From VRUE01 sp963728835 (GTDB taxonomy: Bacteria; Actinomycetota; Thermoleophilia; Solirubrobacterales; 70-9): 64,000 nucleotides of DNA. Shown here piece after piece: positions 52,181 to 59,565 of this stretch. Within the stretch, counting starts at the first letter, position 1. Each line of letters starts with the position of its first letter. Where the stretch lies: positions 372,001-436,000 of the forward strand of contig CAVSKZ010000001.1 in assembly GCA_963728835.1 (NCBI GenBank). The letters run 5' to 3'. The translations under genes and the position numbers were made by a program. The notes below the pieces were generated by a model, which was not told where the DNA came from, did not search any database, and was given only the letters and a program-made list of their open reading frames with translations.

Positions 52181-52498
52181 TCAGCTTGCGAGCAGCTTGT
52201 TGATTAGGTCCGGGAGTTCGCGGGCCATGCGCGAGCGGGGGATGGCTTGGGTGATTCCGGCGGCTTCGGCAGATTTCTTGGTCTCTACATCTATGTGGGA
52301 GTAGAAGCCGAGGGTTGGGATGGGGGCGGCTGCAAGGGTGTTGAGGTCGGCGGTGTCCAAGTCGCAGACGATTGCGTCGGCCTCCAGGGGGTCTGGAAGG
52401 GCGGGGACTACGGATACCTCGTGGCCGCCGGCACGGAGGCTCTCCTGCACGCGGCTTGCCAGCATCAGGTCGGTGACGATGGCCAGGACCTTCGCCAT
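52181..52498 (-). CDS. Degenerate CheY-like receiver protein
   Basis: A 105-residue protein. It begins MAKVLAIVTDLMLASRVQES, like a response-regulator receiver with an acidic residue at position 10, continues ADAIVCDLDTADLNTLA with a candidate phospho-acceptor Asp near 47, and has PTLGFYSHIDVETKKSAEAA and AIPRSRMARELPDLI. The usual lysine near the end is replaced by Arg, and one acidic residue is missing, so it may not be phosphorylated. There is no output domain and no kinase gene nearby. It follows another small gene by 7 bases in the same direction. Confidence 0.6.
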   Translation of the reverse strand: MAKVLAIVTDLMLASRVQESLRAGGHEVSVVPALPDPLEADAIVCDLDTADLNTLAAAPIPTLGFYSHIDVETKKSAEAAGITQAIPRSRMARELPDLINKLLAS

Positions 52499-52505
52499 CG
52501 AGGTC

Positions 52506-52868
52506 CTAGAGCGAGCGGCGTTCGCGGAACTCCTCGCGAACGCTCTCCGGGCGGCCCCACATCTGCACGACCTCGGCCCGTCCCTCGCGAACCTCGCGGA
52601 CGGCCATCTCGCCGCCGACGCCGTCGGCGTCGAGCTTGGCCAGCACGCCCTTGACCGTCTCCGCCGCCGCGGCGTGCCCGAAGCTGTGGGCGACCAGGAG
52701 CCGCCAGTCCCACTCTGCCTTCGAGTAGGGCTGGGCGTTGACCTGACTGAGGGCGACCGCGGTGTCCACGTAGCGGCTCTCGTCGTCGATCCGCAGGTCG
52801 AGCTCGAGGTCCGTCCAGTCGGGCGGCATCGAGTCGAGCACCTGCTGGAAGTCGGCGGCCAGGCTCAC
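52506..52868 (-). CDS. Conserved hypothetical protein
   Basis: A 120-residue cytoplasmic protein. The sequence (DFQQVLDSMPPDWTDLELDL, then VDTAVALSQVNAQPYSKAEW, WRLLVAHSFGHAAAAETVKG and EVVQMWGRPESVREEFRERR) is alpha/beta with conserved Trp and His but no known motif. It ends 7 bases before the receiver-like gene, so the two are probably an operon. I do not recognise a family. Confidence 0.55.
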   Translation of the reverse strand: MSLAADFQQVLDSMPPDWTDLELDLRIDDESRYVDTAVALSQVNAQPYSKAEWDWRLLVAHSFGHAAAAETVKGVLAKLDADGVGGEMAVREVREGRAEVVQMWGRPESVREEFRERRSL

Positions 52869-52894
52869 GGGCGAAGCGTATCTGGGACGGGACG

Positions 52895-53845
52895 TCAGGG
52901 TTCGGAGAACGCGGCATCGACGTCCAGCGGCCGCTTCAGCAGCCCGTGCTCGAGGTCCCAGGCCGCCCAGGCGCGAAGCACCGCCGGATCGAATGGGGCC
53001 GGCCGCAGGTCCGCCAGCAGGACGTTCAGCTGCCCGGCCTGTTCTTCGCGGTCGAGGGCCGGTGCCGCGGCGAGGAGATCGTCCAGCGCCCTGCCCGGCT
53101 GGCTGGTGGCGAGCTCGTAGCCCCGCCGGGTCGCCTCGACCGTCGAGGCGATAAGCCCGGGATCGTTCCGCAGGGTGTCGCCGCTGGTCGTCAGGACCAG
53201 CTCGGGATAGGAGGGGGCGCCGTAGCGGTCGACCTTGAAGATGCGGACCGGGACGCGGCGAGCGCGCAGCGCCACGCCCTCGGCGTTCCAGAAGCCCGTC
53301 ACGGCATCGACCTTGTCCGCGAGGAGGGACGAGACGGCGTTGAAGCCGATGGTCACCCGCTTCACAGCCTCCGGGTCGCCGCCGTCGGCGCTCACCTCGG
53401 AGTCGATCACCGCTTCGTCGGAGGGCAACCCGGTGACGCCCACGGTCCGTCCCTGGAGCTCGCGCGGCCGGGCGACGTCGTCGCCGGCTATCACCGCGGC
53501 GAGCGGTCGCTGGACGAGCGGCATCACGCCGACCAGGTCCAGCCCGCGTTCGCGCGCGATCCCGAGGTCGTGGATGTCGAGGACCGCGAACTCGGCGCGA
53601 CCCGTCTCGAGCAGCTTCGGGCCATCTGTGGATTCCCCCGGCGGGCGGATCGTCAGATCCACCCCGGCGTCACCGTAGTAGCCCTGCCCCTGGGCGGCGT
53701 AGATGCCGGAATGGACCGCGTTCGGCGTGAAGTCGAGCACGAGCGTCGCGCCGGCTGGCGCGCCCGGTTCAGCGCCGTCCCCGCCGCAGCCGGCGATGCC
53801 GGAGAGCAGCAGGGCGGCCGCCAGCAGCGCGACGAACACCCTCAT
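52895..53845 (-). CDS. NMT1/THI5-type ABC transporter substrate-binding lipoprotein
   Basis: The ATG at 53843-53845 gives 316 residues with a lipoprotein signal (VALLAAALLLSGIAGCG; lipobox GIAGC). The mature part is a periplasmic-binding-protein fold of the NMT1/SsuA group: LVLDFTPNAVHSGIYAAQGQ, then DVDLTIRPPGEST-like strands, LETGRAEFAVLDIHDLGIAR, GLPSDEAVIDSEVSADGG, and LADKVDAVTGFWNAEGVALR. The FTPNAVHSGIY motif resembles pyrimidine/thiamine-precursor and riboflavin-type binding proteins. No permease or ATPase gene is adjacent, so the transporter must be elsewhere. Divergent from the aquaporin gene. Confidence 0.82.
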   Translation of the reverse strand: MRVFVALLAAALLLSGIAGCGGDGAEPGAPAGATLVLDFTPNAVHSGIYAAQGQGYYGDAGVDLTIRPPGESTDGPKLLETGRAEFAVLDIHDLGIARERGLDLVGVMPLVQRPLAAVIAGDDVARPRELQGRTVGVTGLPSDEAVIDSEVSADGGDPEAVKRVTIGFNAVSSLLADKVDAVTGFWNAEGVALRARRVPVRIFKVDRYGAPSYPELVLTTSGDTLRNDPGLIASTVEATRRGYELATSQPGRALDDLLAAAPALDREEQAGQLNVLLADLRPAPFDPAVLRAWAAWDLEHGLLKRPLDVDAAFSEP

Positions 53846-53925
53846 CGAGCCGGGCAGCTTATTCCTTCTCTCGATCTGGGTAGACTGGCGCCGCCCAGTC
53901 GAATCAAGGGACCTAGGAGGAAAGA

Positions 53926-54684
53926 GTGCAGGAACGAGGACTTGCGGCATATCTTGCTGAGCTGATCGGCACCTTCTTGCTGGTGTTTTTCGTCACCACC
54001 GTCATCGTGCTGTTCCTCTCCACCGGCGAACAGGCGAGCTTCGGCACCGACTTCGCGGTGATCGGCCTCGTCCACGCCTTCCTGCTCTTCGGCCTCATCG
54101 TCATGTTCGGCGTGGTCAGCGGTGGGCACTTCAACCCGGTTGTGACGCTGGCTGCCTGGGCAATCAAACGGATCTCCTCGATCGACGCGCTGATCTACGC
54201 GCTCGCCCAGTTCTCGGGCGGCGTTCTCGGCGCGCTGCTCTGCAAGGGCCTTCTGCTCGACGAGGGACGCGCCACCAATTACGGCGCCGCAACGGTGAGC
54301 GGCCTGCTTGCGGGCGACTTCCAGGGCATGATCATCGAGGCGATCGGAACCTTCTGCCTGGTGCTGGTGATCCTCGCCGCGGTCTTCTCGCGCAAGAGCT
54401 TCAAGGAGTGGGCGCCCCTGGCGATCGGCACCACGCTGGGCTTCATCGTCATGGTCGGCGGCCCGCTGAGCGGCGGCTCCTACAACCCCGCCCGCTGGTT
54501 CGGTCCGGCGCTGGTCGCCAACGAGTGGGGCGCCGTCTGGCCCTACCTGCTAGGGCCGATCGTCGGCTCGCTGCTCGCGGCGGTCGTCTTCAAGTTCGTG
54601 CTGGAAGGCGCGAAGCTGCCGCCCACCGAGCCGGCTGAGCCGGTCAGGCCTCCGGCGCCGAAGTACTCCGAGGGCGCTCGTTGA
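53926..54684 (+). CDS. Aquaporin/glycerol facilitator family channel (MIP)
   Basis: A 252-residue channel with six helices and two half-helices, starting at a GTG behind an excellent AGGAGG. The two pore motifs are GGHFNPVVTLAAW (NPV, a variant of NPA) and GGSYNPARWFGPAL (NPA). AELIGTFLLVFFVTTVIVLF and IEAIGTFCLVLVILAAVF are the paired helix starts typical of MIP proteins. The C-terminus is Pro-rich. It may pass water, glycerol or another small solute; selectivity residues cannot be judged by eye. A strong hairpin follows. Confidence 0.88.
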   Translation: MQERGLAAYLAELIGTFLLVFFVTTVIVLFLSTGEQASFGTDFAVIGLVHAFLLFGLIVMFGVVSGGHFNPVVTLAAWAIKRISSIDALIYALAQFSGGVLGALLCKGLLLDEGRATNYGAATVSGLLAGDFQGMIIEAIGTFCLVLVILAAVFSRKSFKEWAPLAIGTTLGFIVMVGGPLSGGSYNPARWFGPALVANEWGAVWPYLLGPIVGSLLAAVVFKFVLEGAKLPPTEPAEPVRPPAPKYSEGAR

Positions 54685-54710
54685 TCCCTCGATTCGACTT
54701 GCTTTGAGCA

Positions 54711-54745
54711 AAGGGCCGGCCTTGTGCCGGCCCTTCGTCTTCTTG
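54711..54745 (+). terminator. Rho-independent terminator of the aquaporin gene
   Basis: AAGGGCCGGC (54711-54720) and GCCGGCCCTT (54726-54735) pair perfectly over 10 bases around the five-base loop CTTGT, and a T-rich CGTCTTCTTG follows. It lies 27 bases after the stop and just before fbiC. Confidence 0.85.
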
Positions 54746-54752
54746 CAGTAGC

Positions 54753-57026
54753 TTGGCGGACGTGCGCCGGGTCACCTTTTCGCGGAACTACACGCTCTCC
54801 CTCTCCCGCACCTGCCAGTGCTACTGCAAGTACTGCGCGTTCGCGACACACCAGGCGCATATCCGCTCGCCTGAAGAGGTCGAGAGCCTTCTGGACGAGG
54901 CTTTGAAACGAAACGCCAAGGAGCTCCTAGTGCTCACGGGGGAGCGGCCGGAGGTCAACCCCGTCGTAGCTTCGAAGCTGGCGCAATGGGGCCACGACGA
55001 CTTCACCTCCTACGTCGTCTGGGCCTGCGAACGAGCTTTGGAACGGGGGCTGCTTCCGCACACGAACATCGGAGTGCTCGGCCGCACCGACCTTGCGCGC
55101 CTGCGAGAGGTCACGGCGTCCCAGGGGCTGATGCTGGAGTCCGTCTCTGAGCGCCTCATGGATACGGTCCACGCTGGCTCCCCAACGAAGCATCCGACGC
55201 AGCGGCTGGCGACCATCGAGGCCGCCGGCGAGCTGAAGATTCCGTTCACAAGCGGCATCCTGGTTGGCATCGGCGAGACCGAGGAGGAGCAGGTCGCGTC
55301 CCTAGAAGCGCTTGCTGATCTGCACAACCGCTACGGACACCTTCAAGAGGTCATCCTGCAGAACTTCGTGCCTCACCCGAAGTACTACGGCGCGGAAGTC
55401 GCTGACATCGCTGACGAAGCTGCTCGCGAACGGTGGGGGGGCGACGGGGACCCCTCTGCTGGGGCTCCGCAGCGGGATCGTGATGGCGGTACAGAGGTTG
55501 AGTTGCTTCGCGAGTTCCCATCAGAGGGGTCCCCGTCGCCCTTGCCGGCTTGGGCAAGTCCGGTGTCCGTCGACGACATCAAGCGGTTGATTGCCGAGTG
55601 CAAGCGGTTGATGCCGGATGTCGGGGTGCAGGTGCCGCCGAATCTGTCGGACAGCTGGGATGAGCTGGTGGAAGCGGGAGCGACTGATCTCGGTGGGCTG
55701 TCAGCAAATGGAGACCACATTTCCCCTGAGCACGCGTTCCCGAGTCCCCACGAGGTCAGAAAGTCTCTGGCTCCCAGGGGCTATGCGCTGACGGAGAGGC
55801 TGTGCGTCTACCCGCAGTACATGGACTCGGAGTGGATGGAGCAGGGGGTCCTCGACGTGATCAAGCTGAAGTACTGGAGCTTCATTCCGCGTAGAGGGTC
55901 CGGTCGTCGGAGCGAAGAGACGCTGGACGGGGGGCTTGCACCGGAAGCGATTGCCAAGGGGCGCGAGGGGGTGGAGCTCTCCGAGGATGAGTTGACTGCG
56001 CTGTTTGCCGAGACGCGGCCCGAGGTCGTCGAGGAAATGCGAGTGGCGGCGGACGAGCTTCGAAAAGAGCTTGTGGGTGACCGGGTCACTTTCGTCGTCA
56101 ACAGGAACATCAACTTCACCAACATCTGCGTGGTCGGCTGTGCTTTTTGCGGGTTCGGGCAGGGGCGGCGGTCGCCGGATGCCTATGAGGTCTCGGAGGG
56201 GGAATTTGCCGAGCGGATTCGGGAAGCGGTCGAGTTCGGCGCGACGGAGCTCTGCATGCAGGGGGGGATCCATCCCGACCTGACCCTTGAGGCGTACGGC
56301 AAGTGGCTGCGGCTTGCGAAGGAGGTGGCGCCGCAGCTGCACCTGCACGCCTACTCGCCGATGGAGGTCGACCACATGTGCGAGCGCTCCGGCAGGAGCG
56401 CGGACGAGGTCTTCGAGTACCTGATCGAATGCGGCCTCGGCTCGACCCCGGGGACCGCCGCGGAGGTGCTCGACGACGGCGTGCGGCAGCGGATCTCGCC
56501 GAACAAGCTGCCGGCGCAGCGCTGGGTCGAGATCATCGAGGCCTCCCACCGGGCGGGCCTGCGCTCTACCTCGACCGTGATGTTCGGCCACATCGAGGAG
56601 CCGCGCGAGCTGGCCCGGCACATGCAGGTCGTCCGCGCGCTGCAGGAGCGGACCGGCGGCATCACCGAGTTCGTCCCGCTCAGCTTCATCCCCTTCAACA
56701 CCATGCTCGGCCGCACGCACGGGATCGAGGAGATCTCCGCGGCCGAGAACCTCAAGCACACCGCTGCCTTCCGCCTGGCCCTGGGCAGGACGATCCCCAA
56801 CCTGCAGGCGAGCTGGGTGAAGATGGGCCTCGAGGCGGCCACCGAGGCGCTGCGCTGGGGCGTCAACGACCTCGGCGGCACGCTGATGGAGGAGAACATC
56901 TCCCGCATGGCGGGCTCCCAGCACGGCGTCCGGCTGGAGCCCGATCAGCTGATCGGGGCAGCCCGCGCCGGCGGTCGCGAGCCCGCCCAGCGCACGACCT
57001 TGTACGAGATAGTTGAGACCTACTGA
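54753..57026 (+). CDS. fbiC: FO synthase FbiC (fused CofG-CofH radical SAM enzyme)
   Basis: A 757-residue protein from a TTG at 54753 (or a GTG at 54762). Residues 1-390 are CofG with CX3CX2C at C21, C25 and C28 (SRTCQCYCKYCAF). Residues 400-757 are CofH with a second CX3CX2C at C459, C463 and C466 (NICVVGCAFCGFG), FGATELCMQGGIHPDL and STSTVMFGHIEEP. Together they join a tyrosine-derived fragment with 5-amino-6-ribitylaminouracil to make FO, the F420 chromophore. A 103-bp palindromic element (55439-55541) is translated in frame at about residues 229-263, between the HPKYYGAEVADIAD and VQVPPNLSDSWDE stretches. Active-site motifs lie outside it. Confidence 0.95.
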   Translation: MADVRRVTFSRNYTLSLSRTCQCYCKYCAFATHQAHIRSPEEVESLLDEALKRNAKELLVLTGERPEVNPVVASKLAQWGHDDFTSYVVWACERALERGLLPHTNIGVLGRTDLARLREVTASQGLMLESVSERLMDTVHAGSPTKHPTQRLATIEAAGELKIPFTSGILVGIGETEEEQVASLEALADLHNRYGHLQEVILQNFVPHPKYYGAEVADIADEAARERWGGDGDPSAGAPQRDRDGGTEVELLREFPSEGSPSPLPAWASPVSVDDIKRLIAECKRLMPDVGVQVPPNLSDSWDELVEAGATDLGGLSANGDHISPEHAFPSPHEVRKSLAPRGYALTERLCVYPQYMDSEWMEQGVLDVIKLKYWSFIPRRGSGRRSEETLDGGLAPEAIAKGREGVELSEDELTALFAETRPEVVEEMRVAADELRKELVGDRVTFVVNRNINFTNICVVGCAFCGFGQGRRSPDAYEVSEGEFAERIREAVEFGATELCMQGGIHPDLTLEAYGKWLRLAKEVAPQLHLHAYSPMEVDHMCERSGRSADEVFEYLIECGLGSTPGTAAEVLDDGVRQRISPNKLPAQRWVEIIEASHRAGLRSTSTVMFGHIEEPRELARHMQVVRALQERTGGITEFVPLSFIPFNTMLGRTHGIEEISAAENLKHTAAFRLALGRTIPNLQASWVKMGLEAATEALRWGVNDLGGTLMEENISRMAGSQHGVRLEPDQLIGAARAGGREPAQRTTLYEIVETY
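55439..55541. repeat. 103-bp palindromic element, copy B, inside fbiC and read in frame
   Basis: Arms 55439-55458 and 55522-55541 (GGGCGACGGGGACCCCTCTG and its complement) are perfect over 20 bases; the 63-base loop differs from copy A at three positions. Three further arm-end pairs differ from copy A in a compensatory way. The element encodes about 35 residues, including GDPSAGAPQRDRDGGTEVEL and a final EGSPSP, without stops. It lies in the CofG half, in a region that is normally short. Confidence 0.93.
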
Positions 57027-57116
57027 GTCAGGGCATATGGTTGCCCAATCGGTTCTCGGACGTCACCAGGGGAGGGGTTTCCGGGGCTGGCGGCCTTCTC
57101 GCTGCTGGGCTTCGCG

Positions 57117-57767
57117 GTGGTGCTTGGGCTGATTGCCCTTCTCGGCTTTGAGCCTTGGGGGGCGGACCCGGTGGAGCCGCGCCTGGACCTGCCGGCTTTC
57201 GAAGCCGGAGTGGGCGAGGCGATCGCCCTGCCTCCCGAGCGGCGCGCATTCGTCGCCGACGCAACGGTCGCGCGGCCCGGTGTCGAGCCTGCTGAAGCGG
57301 CGGCAGGGCGAGCGAGCGAGGTGGAGGACCCATCGATCGCTCTGGCCGTCGCGCCCGCGCGGATCGTTGCTGTCGCCGAGGTGCCATCTGCGGCGCCTGC
57401 GCCTGAACCGGCGGAGCCGGGCGCCGAGGTCCCCTCTGATGGAGCAACAGATGTGGAGGCTCCGCCAGAGGGGCCCTCGTTGCCCGTCGCGGCACCGGAA
57501 AGTCCGGACGGAGGCGGGCCTGAGCCGGTTCCCTCGCGTGGGCCCGTGCTGGAAAGCTGCGAGGGGGACGAATACGTGATCACGATCGTCCTGGCGCCCG
57601 ATGCGGAGGAAGGCGAGGAAGCGGGCGTGGAAATCGTCCTGCAGCTATTCAACGAGGACGGCAGCGTCGAGGAAATGCAGCTCGAAGGCGACACGCTCGA
57701 CGCGGAAGCTCTCGCGCTCCATCTCAGCTCCGAAGGCAACTGCGTCTATCTCGAAGCATCGCCCTGA
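57117..57767 (+). CDS. Acidic Pro/Ala-rich hypothetical membrane-anchored protein
   Basis: From the GTG at 57117 the protein has 216 residues: a hydrophobic start (VLGLIALLGFEPW), a long Ala/Pro/Glu-rich disordered stretch, and an acidic C-terminal domain (YVITIVLAPDAEEGEEAGVE; IVLQLFNEDGSVEEMQLEGD; LHLSSEGNCVYLEASP). The helix appears to start earlier (LAAFSLLGFAVV before 57117), and a single missing base near 57086 would join it to an ATG at 57037 (MVAQSVLGRHQGRGF). A degenerate palindrome lies in the disordered part (57426-57478). It sits between fbiC and an alcohol dehydrogenase. Function unknown. Confidence 0.5.
   Translation: MVLGLIALLGFEPWGADPVEPRLDLPAFEAGVGEAIALPPERRAFVADATVARPGVEPAEAAAGRASEVEDPSIALAVAPARIVAVAEVPSAAPAPEPAEPGAEVPSDGATDVEAPPEGPSLPVAAPESPDGGGPEPVPSRGPVLESCEGDEYVITIVLAPDAEEGEEAGVEIVLQLFNEDGSVEEMQLEGDTLDAEALALHLSSEGNCVYLEASP
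57426..57478. repeat. Degenerate palindromic element in the acidic protein gene
   Basis: GAGGTCCCCTCTG (57426-57438) pairs with CAGAGGGGCCCTC (57466-57478) at 12 of 13 positions, the exception being a G-T pair. A nested GGAGC (57441-57445) pairs with GCTCC (57459-57463). The CCCCTCTG and GGCTCCGC segments recall the 103-bp element copies. It is translated within a disordered segment of the host protein. Confidence 0.65.
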
Positions 57768-57770
57768 GCA

Positions 57771-58754
57771 ATGCGCGCCATGCTCCTGGAGCGCCAGCGG
57801 GAGGCCCTGCGGCCCGCTGAGCTCGTGGAGCCGCGACCCGGGCAGGGGCAGATCCTGCTCTCGGTCAGCGCCTGCGGGGTCTGCCGGACCGACCTGCACA
57901 TCGTCGACGGGGACCTGACCGAGCCGAAGCTGCCCCTGGTGCCGGGGCACCAGATAGTCGGCACGGTGGCCGAGGCCGGGGAGGGGGCGGAGCGTTTCGC
58001 GGTCGGGGACCGGGTCGGAGTGCCCTGGCTGGGCTGGACCTGCGGCGAGTGCCGCTACTGCACGAGCGGGCGCGAGAACCTCTGCGACCGCGCTCGCTTC
58101 ACCGGCTATGACGTCGACGGCGGCTACGCCGAGCTGGCGGTGGCTGACGAGCGCTTCTGCCTCCCCCTCCCCGAGGGCTACCCGGACGAGCAGGCGGCGC
58201 CGCTGCTCTGCGCCGGACTGATCGGCTACCGGGCGCTGCGCCTGCTCGGCGACGCCGAGCGAATCGGCTTCTACGGCTTCGGCGCCTCGGCCCACATCCT
58301 CTGCCAGGTCGCCGCGCACCAGGGGCGGCGGGTGTTCGCCTTCACCCGCCCGGGCGACGAGGAGGGCCAGTCCTTCGCGCGCGAGCTGGGCGCCGAGTGG
58401 GCGGGCTCCTCGGAGGAGGCGCCGCCGGAGGAGGTCGACGGGGCGATCGTCTTCGCCCCGGTCGGCGCCCTGATGACGACGGCTCTGCGGGCGAGCGCCA
58501 AGGGCGCGCGGATCATCAGCGCCGGCATCCACATGAGCGACGTCCCGAGCTTCCCCTACGCGGAGCTCTGGGGCGAGCGCACGCTTGGCTCGGTCGCCAA
58601 CCTGACCAGGCAGGACGGCGAGGAGTTTCTGGCTCTGGCGCCGCAGGTGCCGGTGCGCACCGAGGTGGAGATCCATCCGCTGGAGGCCGCGAACGAGGCG
58701 CTCGGTGCGATCCGCGACGGCAACCTTCACGGCGCCGCCGTGCTCTCCGTCTAG
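57771..58754 (+). CDS. Zinc-dependent alcohol dehydrogenase family protein
   Basis: A 327-residue medium-chain dehydrogenase/reductase from an ATG at 57771. The catalytic zinc site is CGVCRTDLH and GHQIVGTV. The structural zinc cysteines lie in CGECRYCTSGRENLC. The nucleotide-binding segment is IGFYGFGASAHILCQVAAHQ, a GxGxxA variant. Related 'AdhA-like' proteins in actinobacteria are 320-340 residues and often use NAD(P). It lies inside the F420 gene cluster and is convergent with cofE, but nothing in the sequence points to F420 use. Substrate unknown. Confidence 0.85.
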   Translation: MRAMLLERQREALRPAELVEPRPGQGQILLSVSACGVCRTDLHIVDGDLTEPKLPLVPGHQIVGTVAEAGEGAERFAVGDRVGVPWLGWTCGECRYCTSGRENLCDRARFTGYDVDGGYAELAVADERFCLPLPEGYPDEQAAPLLCAGLIGYRALRLLGDAERIGFYGFGASAHILCQVAAHQGRRVFAFTRPGDEEGQSFARELGAEWAGSSEEAPPEEVDGAIVFAPVGALMTTALRASAKGARIISAGIHMSDVPSFPYAELWGERTLGSVANLTRQDGEEFLALAPQVPVRTEVEIHPLEAANEALGAIRDGNLHGAAVLSV

Positions 58755-59565
58755 CGGAAGAGGTCTTCGTCGGAAGGCCGGCGCAGGGCGGCGGCCCCGG
58801 GGCCGTCGTCCGCGGTGACGAAGCGGTCGAGGCCGCGAACGATCACGGCCGGGATGCGGCTGTCCTTGCCGCGCACCAGGTCGGCAGCGGCAGCGGCCTC
58901 GTCGGCCACCGCGATCAGGGTCGCTTCCAGCTTGCGTCCGTGCGAGTCGGCTCGGCCGCGCCAGTCGTCTAGAGGCATGAGGCCGGCACAGCCGATTGCC
59001 ACCTCGGTTTGGCCCAGACGCCAAGCCCTTCCAAAGCTGTCGCTGATTACCACCGCGATGGTTGGGGGGAGCATGGGCTGGACTCGGCGGACGCGCTTCG
59101 CGCTGAGTGTCCGGCGAGTCCCACCCCATGCTCCCCAATGGCAGCAGTGATTTCGCTCCTGAGCTGACGAGCGGAGGCATCCGGGTCCTCGGGCAGGAGG
59201 CAGACCGTGCCGGCCTCGGGCAGGTTGGAGGCGTCGATGCCGGCGTTGGCGCAGACGAAGCCGTGGCGGGTTTCGGTGATCAGGACGCCGCGCTCGGCCC
59301 TGAGCACCTCGGCGCTCTCCTCGAGGATCAGCTCGACCAGGGCCGGCTCCTTGCCCATCTCGGCTGCGAGGCGGTGCGCCTCCGCGCCTGGGCTCACCGA
59401 CGAGAGCCGGCGCACGCGGCCCTCCGCCTTGGAGACGACCTTCTGGGCGATGACGACGACGTCGCCGTCGCGCGGTCCTGCCGCGGCGGCGATCAGCTCG
59501 CCGAGGTTCGTCCCCTCCTCGATCTCGGGCAGGCCCACGACGCCAAACGCCTGGAGCGAGCTCAT
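58751..59565 (-). pseudogene. cofE: F420-0:gamma-glutamyl ligase CofE (interrupted by a palindromic element; frameshift as sequenced)
   Basis: The ATG at 59563-59565 starts MSSLQAFGVVGLPEIEEGTN and runs through DGDVVVIAQKVVSKAEGRVR and ETRHGFVCANAGIDASNLPE to LRSEITAAIG. There a 77-base palindrome (59062-59138) begins. After it the gene resumes in another frame with TIAVVISDSFGRAWRLGQTE, the conserved CofE C-terminal half, ending at 58751. If the G6 run at 59064-59069 were G4, matching the C4 of the other arm, the whole gene would be in frame with about 25 inserted residues. CofE adds glutamates to F420-0. No C-terminal nitroreductase domain is present, unlike mycobacterial FbiB. Confidence 0.8.
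59062..59138. repeat. Palindromic element inside cofE
   Basis: The outer arms TTGGGGGGAGCATGGG and CCCATGCTCCCCAA pair fully except for two extra Gs in the left arm. The inner arms GGACTCGGCGGAC and GTCCGGCGAGTCC pair at 12 of 13 positions around CGCTTCGCG. It separates the two conserved halves of CofE. With the two Gs removed the element would be 75 bases, that is 25 codons, and readable without a stop. Confidence 0.8.

Noticed and set aside
43593..55541. A CRISPR array
   Set aside because: The repeats are few, unequal in length and irregularly spaced, with no cas genes and no spacer pattern.
57771..58754. F420-dependent alcohol dehydrogenase
   Set aside because: F420-dependent alcohol dehydrogenases are luciferase-fold proteins; this one is a zinc medium-chain enzyme and only lies close to F420 genes.
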